This document shows, piece after piece, positions 24,621 to 35,559 of a stretch of DNA of 64,000 nucleotides. The notes under the pieces are model-generated. The model saw only the letters and a list, made by a program, of their open reading frames with translations. It had not been told where the DNA came from and ran no database searches. The stretch is taken from assembly GCA_963921825.1 (NCBI GenBank), contig OY997590.1, positions 38,023,039-38,087,038 of the forward strand, written 5' to 3'. Both the position numbers and the translations under genes were made by a program. Positions within the stretch are counted from its first letter, which is position 1. Each line of letters begins with the position of its first letter. This stretch comes from Erodium maritimum. Its lineage: Eukaryota > Streptophyta > Magnoliopsida > Geraniales > Geraniaceae.

Positions 24621-24839
24621 TTTTGAAATTTAAGGTACTTACACTTTAATTTCAAAATAAAGTTTATTAATTTCGAGAATTATAGAATTTCATTTTTTTA
24701 AATCCGAGAATCATATTTACAAATTTCAAAAATTAAATGAATAATGCAATTTTATCTCGAAACTTATGATTAATGAAATTTTATTTTGAAACTTATGTTA
24801 GTGCAATTTTTATTTCAAAAATTAATTCATACTTCTACC

Positions 24840-26038
24840 GACTTTATGGAACACCTCATGTTCAACAGAGGAAAGACCTCGGTCAGCCTCAGACCACAGT
24901 AAAGAAGGAATGAAAAGTCAAGGGTGATCACTATCGTCCAAATCAAAAGAAAGAATGGAGAGTTAAGGGTAAAAATTATCGTGCCAACATTGCTTATACC
25001 ACCTTCACTACATCCACGAAACATAATTAGTACTTTGACAGTGAATCTTCACGACACATGATTGGTAATCGTGATTATCTAACAGATGTCCGCCCATGCC
25101 TCACTAGACGTGTTACCTTTGGAGACGGGGTCAATGCAAGAGTCATTAGAAAGGGTCAACTGAAATTTCCTGGAATTAACTGTCTCATTGAGGCATTATT
25201 GGCGGAAGGATTCACTACCAACTTGTTCATCATAAGTCAAATTTGTAACTTAGATATGTATGTGGAATTTATCCGTGACAATGTGTTGTGTTGGATAAGA
25301 AAATGACCTCAATTATGTCTGACACGCACTCCTAAGACAATTTCTATATTTGGGGTCCAACAGAAACTTCAGCATAGACATGTTCTCCTGCATCAACATG
25401 TCTATTGAAAAAAGGAGATGCATGTAAGATGTTGCGTCAAAAGCTTGTCCATCTAAACTCGAGAAGCATGCAAAGGATTATTTCAGGAAAGGCCATTATA
25501 TGAGTACCAGACCTCAACATCTGTGAAGGAAAAATATGTGGTGACAACTAAATTGGCAAACAAGTCAAGATGTCCAATAAGAAGGTCCAGCATCTTACAA
25601 CCTACAAGGTCTTATAGCTACTTCACATCGATCTCATGGAGCCCATGCAAGTAGAGAGCTTGGGAGGAAAAAGATATGGTATGTGTGTATTGATGACTTC
25701 TCTAGGTACTCATGGGTAGACTTTATTCGTGAGAAATCAGACACCTTCTCAGTATTCAAGACTCACTGCAATAGAGTACAATGAGAACAAGGAGATAGGA
25801 TTAGAAAGATATTTCGGGTCTGAAGTGATCATGAAAAGGAGTTTGAAAATTCCAGCTTTGATGAGTTCCGTGACCAAGAACGAATCAGTCATGAGTTTTC
25901 TGCACCTATTACTCCTAAACAAAATGGGATTGTGGAGGGAAAAAATGTACTATGCAGGAAATTCCTAGAGTGATGATGCATATAAAGAGCATACCCACAC
26001 ACTTCTGGGAAGAAGTACTAAACATGGCATGTCATATT
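24840..26038 (+). pseudogene. Copia gamma pre-integrase and integrase, first part
   Basis: A frame at 25020-25310 has 'E-S-S-R-H-M-I-G-N-R-D-Y-L' near 25042, the protease-to-pre-integrase junction seen in many plant copia elements (usually S-G-C-S-R-H-M-T-G), followed by a V-T-F-G-D-G segment and I-S-Q-I-C-N. Beyond 25310 the reading shifts. The integrase part includes R-Y-S-W-V-D-F-I near 25700, and a run near 25920-26035 corresponds to the region after the catalytic Glu. Stops and frameshifts throughout. Confidence 0.75.
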
Positions 26039-27725
26039 TGTTGGGTCTCGAGGTAGGGTTGGAGATGAACCACCTCGCAGCGGAAAATCAATGAAAACCA
26101 AAAGACGAATAAAACCATGAAACAACTAACAAAGAATGGATTCACAAGAGAAAAATTCAGCACTATTTCTTACCAAAACAAGAACACCGGTTAACGAATG
26201 ATTGGCTTGAGTCTCCAAGACGCCTACGTATCCACATGGGAATCAAAGCCACGTAGTTCTTCACTTTGAGGACTCAAGAACACAAAAATGGAGGTGGGAG
26301 CTTGCCAATCCCGAAATTGTAGGCAGAGAGGGAGAGAAGTTGTGTTTCCTATTCTTGTCTTGTGTTTGTTATGTTGAAAAAAGATGGCTTAAACATAACA
26401 AACCACATACTTGTCCAACTAAAGGCATGAGACAAGTATGGTGTCAAGTAAGGTGTAAATAGGACAAAGTATGGCTAGACAAGATGGGGTTAGGTGGTGA
26501 ATCACCAACACCTTAATCCTTGTCTTGCTTACTTAGTACTAATTAATCAAGACTTGATTAATTAGTTTCATGGGCCTTGGTTGCATGGGCCTCTCATGGG
26601 CCTCTTTGAACATGGCCCGTGGCCATTCCCAACGAGGTCATGTGATGCGCTCATCGCCTCCAAGCCTTCCATACCGGAAATGTCCAACATTATCCAACGT
26701 GATCAATCCCAAGACTCCAAGCCTTGTCTCGATGTGTAATGTCCTATTCACTTACGGGCACATGACCCAAAACCCAATTTTGGTCATGTCTCGAGACAAC
26801 TCCCTTTTGGCCATTCTCCATAAATGTGTCAATGAGTTTCATCCTCCGGTGTGACCCTTAGGTTTATGCATGTCAATATATCAACGTAAAATCCCATTTT
26901 ACTTGATCCTATTTAAGTGGCAACTAACAAGACTTTAGTATTGCCGACAGTGCATAACGAATCGACCCTGTCGATTCTAACCGTTACGTCGTCTCTTTCA
27001 TTATCCTTTAATCTCCGATATCCTAATTGAGATAAGAAATAGAGCCGTCATCCTTATTATTCTCAATCACTGGTCCTTGATATGTGAGATGACTGAATAT
27101 ATGATACCCAGTATCATGTGCATGGCCATGCTATTCTTTCAGTCACTCTCGATCAAGCGGCCGAGAACCGATATCTTTCCCATACCGTAGTATGAGGGAT
27201 AAATCCCTTAGCCGTCTTTCGTGTCACTCATGCAGTCCATCCCCAAGCCAATCCTGGCCGTTATGGAAGCCCTATTACGGACAACGTTAGGCTCAGTTCA
27301 AACTCAGTTGTTTACTGCATGGCGATCACAAAGACTTTTTAGTCTAAGGATACATGATAAGCTACGACACTGAATTTGTTCATGACTTAATCTATGGCAC
27401 ATATTCAGGGAGGGTCGTCCAATATCATGTCCCACATGATATATATGATCAGACTCCGGACCCCCATTCCAATGACTAACAGAACGTAAGTCATAAAGAC
27501 CCATCTTTCATACTAGTCGCTTCTAGTGAAGCTTTGTTGACTAGGGACCCATCGAGTTTGATCTATCTCGATCTATGGTTCTATTCGCATGGTGGGCATA
27601 GATCAGAGCACACATCGATATATTACTCCAACACATAAGTAATATAAAGCCACTTTAATTTTATTGCTAACGATGATATATACATTTGGACATTTAGGAT
27701 TGAACTACGGGCACTAAGACTAACA
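26039..27725 (-). mobile_element. Copia alpha solo LTR, TSD ATATT
   Basis: A single LTR of 1,687 bp. Minus-strand ends TGTTAGTCTTAG (27725) and GAGACCCAACA (26039). The flanks are ATATT at 26034-26038 and ATATT at 27726-27730, a perfect 5-bp duplication. The integrase reading of Copia gamma continues across the insertion once it is removed. Such structures arise by recombination between the two LTRs of a full element. Confidence 0.95.
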
Positions 27726-27730
27726 ATATT

Positions 27731-28131
27731 TACAAAAGAGTAAGTCGTCGTCCAAGCAATACCACCATTCTTTATGAACTATGGAGGGGGAGAAGGTCGA
27801 GTTATAAGTACTTCCATATTTTTGGTTCATTTTGTTATACCATAGCTAATAAGGATCCTCGAAGGAAGTTTGATCCTAAAAGCGATAGGGTATATTTATG
27901 AGATACTCCAAAAATAGTCGACCATTTTGTGTGTACAACAAGCGTACTTGATCAGTGATTGAATCTATTAAGGTATTGGTCAATGACGCTCATGAGTTCC
28001 ACAAACGAGAAGATGATGAAGGAATTGAACTATCGTGCTCACGCATGAGTAAAGATATTCCTCAAGATGGTCCAAGAACAAATGTTACTCTAGATGTTCA
28101 TCCAAAAGTCGAGGCTGGCAATTCTGAAAGA
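27731..28131 (+). pseudogene. Copia gamma integrase, second part
   Basis: Continues the frame interrupted at 26038. A run near 27830-27900 reads N-K-D-P-R-R-K-F-D-P-K-S-D-R, matching the copia integrase C-terminal pattern 'R-R-K-x-D-P-K-S-D'. A Ser-Ile-Lys-Val frame follows to 28131, where a LINE interrupts it. Confidence 0.75.
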
Positions 28132-28147
28132 AATAACTCTGAAACTT

Positions 28148-29889
28148 TTTTTTGATAGATGATGATTTTGTTTTATTAAACTTTTTACCCCAAGACGGGG
28201 AAAAAAGAGAGGACCGCAAAAAGCTATCCCAGATAACCTTCAAAAGAGACTCTACCAAAAACGGTGATAGAATCTTGCTAAGAAAAAACGAAGAAAGGGA
28301 ACAAAAGCCAAATACAAAGAAATACTAGTTGATAGAAGGAGGAACATCGTCCTCTAACTCTATCTGCAACATAGTCCTTGTAGCGACAAAGTGTCTCCAA
28401 GCTTCATTTTTTACGCTGAGCCTCGAGCTTCTGTGTTTCACTCATACATAGTGAACGAGTCGTCACTCGGAAAGGATGATGAGATTTCCTTTTTCTTTTC
28501 CCTTTAACATTTTGTATTGTTTCTGGTGACCATACTGGAAAGTCTTGATCGAAACTTGACATCGGGTTATGGGAGGATAAAACCCGAGAGTCCGAATTGG
28601 GGGGGAAATTCGTCACCAAATCAAAACACGAAGCAAGAGGGCAGACAAGAGTGAGCCCAGTTCGCATGTGGCTGGGCTCATACCCAACAGTAGAAGACTC
28701 CAAAGGGCCTGTTGAAGGGTTGTGGGCTTGAGTTACAAGCCCATCACCCAATTGAGTCAAGCCCACAGTAGCGTGATCCTCATAAGAAGTATCGAACAAA
28801 TCTGCAGCACAGATCGCGCGAGGAGGATCTGGTGCGCGATCCTCGCAAGGAAGCTCGACCAAATTTGCAGTGCCAACTTCGCGAGGAGGAGAGGAAATCA
28901 CGGGTAAATTCCGAATCTAATCAAATTGATTTGAAATTTTAATTGTTTCCAAAAACACCTCGCATCGTTGACTGACGAGCTTCACTGCCAGTGAAGCTGT
29001 TGTTGACGACGTAGTGCAGTTCGCCGGAGAAAGCTCTGTTCCCCTCACTTTTCTGGCGACCTGGATTGGCTGCATAGCCATCTCCCCCGTCGTAGTCTTG
29101 ATGCTCTGTTTCGCTCCTTTCTGAATAGAGTTTACACCAGGCCGCCGAGAGCTCCTCTCACCATGCCGGGAAGTGGAAACAAACAGCTTATGTCTATTAA
29201 ATTTGAATCCATTGAGTGAATCGATCACTTTTGAAGCTGATTCCTTGGATGAGAATTTCACGAAACCGAACAAATATCCCTCTTTGTTTGGTCTCTTGCG
29301 GACTATGACGGAAACAACCTCACCATAGGTCCCCATCGCATTTGTCACCCACTGCGAGCTAGTACCGATAGGGAGGTTACTATCATACACCTCTGAAACA
29401 GTGTTCATACTCTGTTTTCGGTGAAAATCCCCATCTTCTCCTAAATCACCGGTAAAAGCAGTCGGGACGTCGCGTGAACCAGAAATAGAGGAATCTGGGA
29501 TAGGCTCCATCATCGCTCCGGTCGCACCTAGTTTCTCTGCCTGAAGATCGGCCATGCTCTGTTTTGTTGAATGCAAAACAGAGGGCTTCGTAGATGGAGC
29601 GTCAACAACTGCCGAGTCCATCGGCTTCGTTGGTGTTGCCGGACGCACAACCCCTTTACCACGCCAGCCCCTTTACCACGTCGAGCTTGCTTCCTTCCCT
29701 TACGTACCTCACTTATGCACGAGAAGCTGGTAGCAATGGCGTAATACTCCTTGTAAAGAGACAACAACTCTCTGCTAAACGAGAAAAAGGAAAGAGGGTC
29801 TGTACCTTTGATCTGGCGAGAGGCCGGCCGGCGATCAAAGGGCATTGACGATTACCGAACAATATTTTCTCAAGAAGCATTTTGTAGTT
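28148..29889 (-). mobile_element. ORF1-only LINE, 1,742 bp, 16-bp TSD
   Basis: Perfect target duplication AATAACTCTGAAACTT at 28132-28147 and 29890-29905. On the minus strand it runs from a 5' end at 29889 to a poly-A-like end (T-tract on the plus strand at 28146-28153). It encodes an RRM-bearing ORF1 but no endonuclease or reverse transcriptase, and there is no room for them. The clean duplication shows it inserted as this short form, so it was moved by another LINE's enzyme. Confidence 0.92.
28404..29648 (-). pseudogene. LINE ORF1 with RRM (two frames)
   Basis: First frame 29648-28917: about 243 residues. The low-complexity N-terminus contains Q-A-E-K-L-G; an RNA-recognition motif follows at roughly residues 100-165, with S-Q-W-V-T-N-A-M-G-T-Y-G-E-V-V, G-Y-L-F-G-F-V-K-F-S (RNP1-like) and a final K-L-F-V-S-T-S (RNP2-like strand). 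A stop at 28917 separates a second, Pro/Ser-rich frame (28901-28404) ending in a basic K-x-K-R-K-R-K-S stretch. ORF1 proteins of plant L1-type LINEs bind element RNA through such an RRM. Confidence 0.8.
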
Positions 29890-29905
29890 AATAACTCTGA
29901 AACTT

Positions 29906-30330
29906 ATGAGGAACCAACTTCTCTAAGGTCAAGAAATCCTTCACGATGTATATAGAAAGACCACTCAACTCAAGTTATCATTGGAAACCTGGAAGATGGA
30001 GTGCGAACTAGCTCGAAGACACCTACAAGCGATAGGCACCACATGTTTTGTTTCAAAAATTGAGCCTAAAAATGTTAAAGAGGTAGTAAGTAATGAGTAC
30101 AACATAAGAGCCATGCTAAAAGAACTTGGGAAGTTCGAGAGAAATGTTGTATGGAAATTAGTTCCGAAACCAGAAAATGTAAACGTCATTGTAACCAAGT
30201 GGATATTGAAGAAGAAGACTAATGAACATGGCAACGTAATCTGAAACAATGCTGGTCTTGTAGCTCAAGGATATACTCAAGTAGAAGAAATAGACTTTGA
30301 AGAAACATTTTCTCATGTGGCAAGACTTTG
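29906..30330 (+). pseudogene. Copia gamma reverse transcriptase, N-terminal fragment
   Basis: Frame at 29981-30244. It contains W-K-L-V-P-K-P, T-K-W-I-L-K-K-K-T-N-E-H-G-N-V-I, then, after a stop, L-V-A-Q-G-Y-T-Q-V-E and F-E-E-T-F-S-H-V-A-R-L. These are the first conserved blocks of copia reverse transcriptase. Similarity ends near 30330. Confidence 0.8.
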
Positions 30331-31640
30331 CATGTGGAGATGAGAACTGGGGCGTTAGGTGAAGATCTCCCGTCGTCCGTGTCTCTGATACCTCGCTCTC
30401 TATCTCATGATCGTGGGTGGGAAAAAAAGCCGCCGAGGTCGCCATGGAAATCGTAGTAAACCCTAAGGGAGGTTCTACGTTTGATGAAAACCTTATTTTT
30501 CATGGTGATAGGACAGTGAAACTACTCGTCTTCCAACTTCACCTTTTCAGATACTCATCCTTTAACTTCTCTCCCTGTCATATCTTACTATTCTCGGTTT
30601 TCTAGCTAAAATTGAGAACCGATGAAAAAACCTCGAGAAACAACTAAAACAATATGGAGGCTATGATCCTAGTATTGATAAGGATACATTAGAAACCAAA
30701 GATTGTAGTCCAGTGACCAGAATTGATTAAGCAATCAATACTCATCCTTAAATTGGAAACCTTTTTTCAAAAATCTTAAAAATATCCATTTCCTCTCTCA
30801 AGAATCTGATCAATAATGTTTGACGACTCGACTCAACCATCGTCTTCACGAGAGCAACAAGACTACACGCCGGAGCAACCAGACCGTCCGAATGATCAGG
30901 TCAACACATCTCAAGTAGGTGGCTTTGAAGAGATGTTGAACACACCTTTCAACCCTACCGGTGATTGGAACCTTGCCGGTTTCACCGCATTCATACAACA
31001 ACATTGGAACCATGGTACTTTCAATCTCTCGTTTTTCATTCCATTTTTTTATTACTATTTATGTTGTTAAATGCGTTTCAACCCAAGTACGTTCCAACCA
31101 TATTCCATCCAAGGTACAATAAAATATAAAATTATACTAATTTATTATTTTATTAATTAATCAATGTATTATTTGATATTTAGTTAATTTTATTTTTTAT
31201 TATTTACAAGTTCATGTTTAATTTCACTTTAGTTAATTTATTTTTTTTATTAATTAATTTTATCAATTTTTTTTAGCATTTACTGTTTTAAATCAGAATT
31301 TAATAATTTCAGCAAAATATCAATTTAACATTTAAACATCATCCACTCAACTTATGAGTCCAAGTCTCACGCTGTGGAACACAATTCAACTCAGAATTCG
31401 GCTGTTTTCTCGAATTCTATGGAACACCCTGAATAGTAAGATATGACAGGCCTCTTTCAAGCTCAACTCAACTTGTACCAGCCCACTTTCAGCTAAATAA
31501 AATCGTTTTTTTTGCGGATCAAAAAAAAATTAAAGGGGTTCAACTCAAAATTCTGTATAATCAATACATGAGTCTCGTATATAAGTCTCATACGTGAGTC
31601 CCTTCACTGTACACGCCTTAACAAATTAAGAGCCCGTATC
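30331..31640. other. No assigned gene; one short frame
   Basis: Begins where Copia gamma ends. A plus-strand frame at 30816-31070 (84 codons) opens with M-F-D-D-S-T-Q-P-S-S-S, is Gln- and Pro-rich, and contains a G-F-E-E-M-L segment and I-Q-Q-H-W-N; I do not recognise it. It could be the first exon of a host or transposon gene, because a possible GT donor follows at 31015. From 31090 to 31330 the sequence is extremely AT-rich (TTAATTAATT type). Nothing else supported. Confidence 0.4.
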
Positions 31641-32008
31641 CCAATTGGAGGATAAAAACACAATGGTGATGGTTGATTTCGAAGCACAAACAAGTACGAG
31701 TAAGTGGTATGTCCTAGCTACAAATTGCCTGATTCTTGCGTCCAAGAAACCAATGAAATGGGAAAGAATAGAAAATGTGTGCAATGCAAGGGGGGAGGTT
31801 GCAACTGATATTGACTTGGCAATTGGCATGCCAGATGGATCTTGCACCAAACCAATATACAACAACTCCACACCAACCCATCTCCAGTTTCTTATTAATA
31901 ATGACAGTGACCCCATTTAACTAATCCAATTTGGTGACCTCAAGTTTTGGCATTAATAGCACAAACATGGCCAGCTGATGAAGGGTTTCTTCCACCATAG
32001 AGCTTCAG
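31641..32008. promoter_or_regulatory. Upstream region of the small two-exon gene
   Basis: 368 bp before the ATG. No clear TATA box at the expected distance. Overlapping frames on both strands (31645-31920 plus, 31916-31626 minus) have no recognisable motifs. I see no specific cis-element I would defend. Confidence 0.25.
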
Positions 32009-32576
32009 ATGACTGAGAGAACCCTTGTTGTCATATTCTTCTTCTGGGCTATGCTCACCATCATCACCCCCACCCTTATTCTCTGGTCCGAGTCTGCCAA
32101 ACTCGACTCCGACTCCAACATAACTGGTAACTTCAACTCCTCTCTTCTGTTTTTTTTATTATCAGAAAGACATATTATAAAATCGGTTCTTTGAAAAAAA
32201 GAATAGGGTGAGGAATACAACCTAAAGACGGTCCGCACATAAACCTCAACCAATCACCTCACCACAATGAGGGAAACAAGTACACCAACCTATTAGCCGT
32301 ATATATGATGATACTCATTTCTTTTCTTTTTGGTTTTGTTTAGATTCTGCTACCGAGTTAAGCCTTGAATTGAAGACGAGGACGACCACAAGATATGCAA
32401 AGCAACACACAAGAGGAGCGCCAGTGGAGGCACCAGCACCAGCACCAGTGATGGAACCAGGTATGCGGTCAAGAAATGGAGTCGGTGTGAAGATCTCTAG
32501 GAAAGTAGAGACAAGTCATGACACTCAAAGAAAGGTTAAAATGGGGTTATTAAAGATTCAAAGGAAATTGATTTGA
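32009..32576 (+). CDS. Small two-exon host gene, predicted 116-residue protein of unknown function
   Basis: Exon 1 is 32009-32126 and exon 2 is 32344-32576; the 217-bp intron has GT (32127) and AG (32343) ends, with a pyrimidine- and T-rich tract before the acceptor. Joining them keeps one frame: 39 codons, a split Asp codon, and 76 more codons to TGA. Residues 5-27 are strongly hydrophobic (TLVVIFFFWAMLTIITPTLI), a signal anchor or signal peptide. The rest is hydrophilic: Ser/Asp-rich at 28-42, Ala-Pro-Ala-Pro near residues 68-76, then basic to the end. It looks like a small secreted or membrane-anchored protein or peptide precursor. I do not recognise the family. No stops or frameshifts, unlike nearly everything else here, and no element is detected inside it. 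Confidence 0.6.
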
Positions 32577-33110
32577 GGTGATCAAGTTTCATTCTTTTGT
32601 TTTTGCCTTTGACATGTTTGGTCTCAAGACTTTGAGCTAGTTGGGTATGAGAATAAGATGTGAAAAGTGAGGGAACATTATTGGCTGTATTGTATATATA
32701 CATGTAAATTTGCTTACACAAAAGGAATGGGAATAATGTAAATTTGCTTACACTGGAATGGGTCTTCTGGTTGTTGAGTAGATTCAGAACCTGGCCTTGA
32801 CCTGATGCTGATGCAACAGAGTTGTATGTCAAAACTTGAAATAGCTAGCTATTATCTAAGGACTAAAACAGAGTTTATTACTTGCTACGGGCTGCTGTGG
32901 GATATTTCATTTAACACCTTATCAAACATTTACCCTCTTATAATTTTTTTGCACTTTCATACCAAAACCAAATATTTTCTAACACATTCATACCACCCGT
33001 TAACTTTTCGTCCGTTTTGGATGGAAAACAGTCATGTGCGAAGAACATGATCCTATATTTTTTTAAAATGATAAATTTACCCCTCATCAATTAAAACCCT
33101 AATTTCCCTT
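32577..33110. other. 3' flank of the small gene and unassigned sequence
   Basis: Probable 3' UTR just after the stop, followed by AT-rich sequence. A stretch at 32905-33100 (CAAACATTTACCCTC, CGTTTTGGATGGAAAAC, AATTTACCCCTCATC) resembles the ends of Mutator-type MITEs, but I could not find a partner end. Confidence 0.3.
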
Positions 33111-33186
33111 CTTCTTCTTCTTCTTCTTCTTCTTCTTCTTCTTCTTCTTCTTCTTCTTCTTCTTCTTCTTCTTCTTCTTCTTCTTT
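33107..33186. repeat. (CTT)n microsatellite
   Basis: About 26 consecutive CTT/TTC triplets. Confidence 0.97.
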
Positions 33187-33237
33187 CACGATTTCCCTCC
33201 CTGACCTCACCTCCCACTCCACCCCCCCTTCATGACC

Positions 33238-34766
33238 TCATCTGCCACTCCACCCACCCCGACAACCCATCCTCTGTCGCCTCCGTCGAATACCACGATT
33301 TCGCTGTCGTAAATTTGAGCTCGTGCACCGACAGAGCCGAAATTCTCGAGCTAAGGTCGGAGCTGGGTCTAAGGACCAAGGAGTGGCCGATAAAAGCTGA
33401 CCTCGTGCGAAGACATCCTTTGGTGGCTTAACAACCGTCTGGTTCCACAAATCCTCCATCAAAAGAACAACTTTCATAGCCTTTTCCCAACTCATGTACC
33501 TCGTTCTGGCTTACAGAAGGTCACGATACTAGAAGGATTAACCATCTTAATAGCCCGGCCACTGGATATCAAGGGTTTATTCATGGCGTCTTTCCATGGA
33601 CTATCGTGATTCTCGTTACCCGAGTTTGAAATCGTCAAAACATCCTTTTGACCTTCAGACCCGCTACAAGAAGAGTCCTAGGACCTCAGATGGGCCACCT
33701 ACCCCTCTAGGGCCTTTTCACCGGAACCAGCAAAAGAATTTAGGCCCAAAACCGTAATACAAGGCCCATCACCACCATCACTTCTACTTAAACTCTATTG
33801 TGCCTCAACACTTTCGGCCCGAAGACTTAAAGGCTCGTATCTGCCACCTCACAAAAAATGACGTATTCCTCGTTAACAACCTGTGTAGAAAACAGATCGA
33901 CTTCGCGAGACAAAGGCATCAGATGAGCACCAATAACCTGGCTATCCCACGAATTGGGTGATATTTGAAAATCAGAAACCCGGGATGCCTGAGACAACCG
34001 GATTGTAGTGGTTCCGTCAATGACCAAAAAAGATGCCAGAATTTCAAGCTCCACGATCTGGCCCAAACTCAACAGTCTCACCGGAATCAAACGACGATGA
34101 GCCAATGCTACAAACAAAACATACCCATTAACCTTATACCCGTTGTATATGGCCACTGCCTGAGAAGCGGCTGCCGGAGACGAATAGGTGACAAAACCAA
34201 AAAAAAATCCTCCCTTGTTTGGCCTTTTCAAAGACGAACAATCAAGGATTTTACCATATGTCCAAAATAATGATGAACCCATTCTTCCTTTCTTTCGTAT
34301 GGAAGATTACAGAAGGAAACTTGGCTTACCTGAGTCCCCGACCTTGAATGTGATATCCATTGACCAATGGACGGGACAACCAACGAATGATCCTTACTGG
34401 AGCCAGCACGATCCAGAGAGTCCACTACTGGTGAGGCTCAGAAAAACGATCCTTCACCGCAGGAGCAGAGACTCCGGCCACTTTGGAACCCAAAACAGAG
34501 CCATTATAGGAGACGTTCAACACTTGTTTGTTATTGGAGATAACTCGATCTTGAGTGTTAGCTACTAATAGAACTTCAGAACAGTGGTTGGTGACCACCA
34601 CATTGTTTGATCCAAGAACAAAGGCTTGTTTGGAATCAGAAGCAGGGGTGTCGAAAATAGAGGCTTCTACGCCTTTGTTTGCAACAACCCCACCCCCGAC
34701 CCACCTACTTGCACTTTTGTGGCTTCTGCACCCAAAACAACACGAGTTCATGACTTTTTCAAGCAA
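33238..34766 (-). pseudogene. LINE ORF1 fragment with split RRM
   Basis: Minus strand, at least three frames. Frame 34766-34425 is a low-complexity N-terminal part. Frame 34425-34228 carries V-S-F-C-N-L-P-Y-E-R-K-E-E-W (RNP2-like strand and helix 1 of an RRM). Frame 34282-33827 continues with K-R-P-N-K-G-G-F-F-F-G-F-V (RNP1-like) and A-A-S-Q-A-V-A-I-Y-N-G. A single frameshift near 34260 splits the RRM. Frame 33495-33238 may be the C-terminal remnant. No ORF2 follows on the minus strand. Same ORF1 class as 28404-29648. Confidence 0.75.
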
Positions 34767-34812
34767 GAAATATTGTTATTTATACCAGGATGATGTTTTC
34801 CCTTAACAAGTT

Positions 34813-35302
34813 GGGATAACTCTGGTTCCTAACCTTCTTGAACGTTTCGTTTTAACGTCCTAACCCAGACCAACGTTTCGTTACAGTTCCATACACGAAA
34901 GGTTGGAACTTTTACAAAACCTGATATGAACCGTTTAAATTAACGATTTCGTTGACATGGGAAGTGAAAAGTCGAAACTACCCCTCCATTCACGTTAACC
35001 TTTCAACTGCCCATGCCCGTTCAACATGCAATTAGAACACTTAGTATACATATCCAACAATTTTTCAACACTGAATTTCAAAATAATGCATTATTTTTGG
35101 AAAGATGAGCTGAAAGGTTAACATGAATGGAGTTGTAGTTTCGACTTTTCACTTCCATGTTAACGAAATCGTTAATTTAAATGGTTCATATCAGGTTTTG
35201 TAAAAGTTCCAACCTTTCGTGTATGGAACTGTAACGAAACGTTGGTCTGGGTTAGGACGTTAAAACGAAACGTTGAGAAAGGTTTGGACACAGAGTTTTT
35301 CC
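34813..35302. mobile_element. Mutator-type foldback MITE, 490 bp, 9-bp TSD
   Basis: Perfect 9-bp duplication TAACAAGTT at 34804-34812 and 35303-35311. The two arms, about 34840-35010 and 35110-35280, are near-perfect inverted repeats of about 170 bp, with a loop of about 100 bp. The outermost 30 bp of each end match less well (GGGATAACTCTGG versus GGAAAAACTCTGT). A 9-bp duplication is characteristic of the Mutator superfamily. No coding capacity. Confidence 0.9.
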
Positions 35303-35559
35303 TAACAAGTTTTACCGGACTAGCTTTGTTGGTATTGTTACGAGCTTTGCTTTTGTTGCTAACAACAGGATGAACCCTAGAAGAAAGTCAATGAATTCTC
35401 AATGAATAAATAATCACTATATAAAGAGAAACTCACCGAGAATAAGAAGAGAAAGAAAGCCGAGTACGAGAGCTCACCATGGTTTTTCGCAACCAACATC
35501 CGTTTCTATTTTTCTGTTGCACACAAGACCTAATTATGAAAAATCATAGTTCATCCATT

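Larger units (their letters stand above)
21381..30330 (+). mobile_element. Copia gamma: older copia element split by three insertions, 3' end missing
   Basis: Read after removing three younger insertions (LINE 22098-24231, alpha solo LTR 26039-27725, LINE 28148-29889). The order is LTR, primer site, leader with tandem repeats (24246-24820), Gag/pre-integrase (24840-25310), integrase (25310-26038 and 27731-28131) and the N-terminal part of reverse transcriptase (29906-30330). It stops within reverse transcriptase; the catalytic Y-x-D-D region, RNase H and 3' LTR are absent. All coding parts carry stops. Confidence 0.8.

Noticed and set aside
31645..31920. 91-codon plus-strand frame and overlapping minus-strand frame upstream of the small gene
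   Set aside because: Both strands are open by chance and neither shows a motif or good splice context linking it to 32009.
32905..33100. Sequence resembling a Mutator-type terminal region
   Set aside because: I could not find the matching inverted end or a target duplication, so it is not called.
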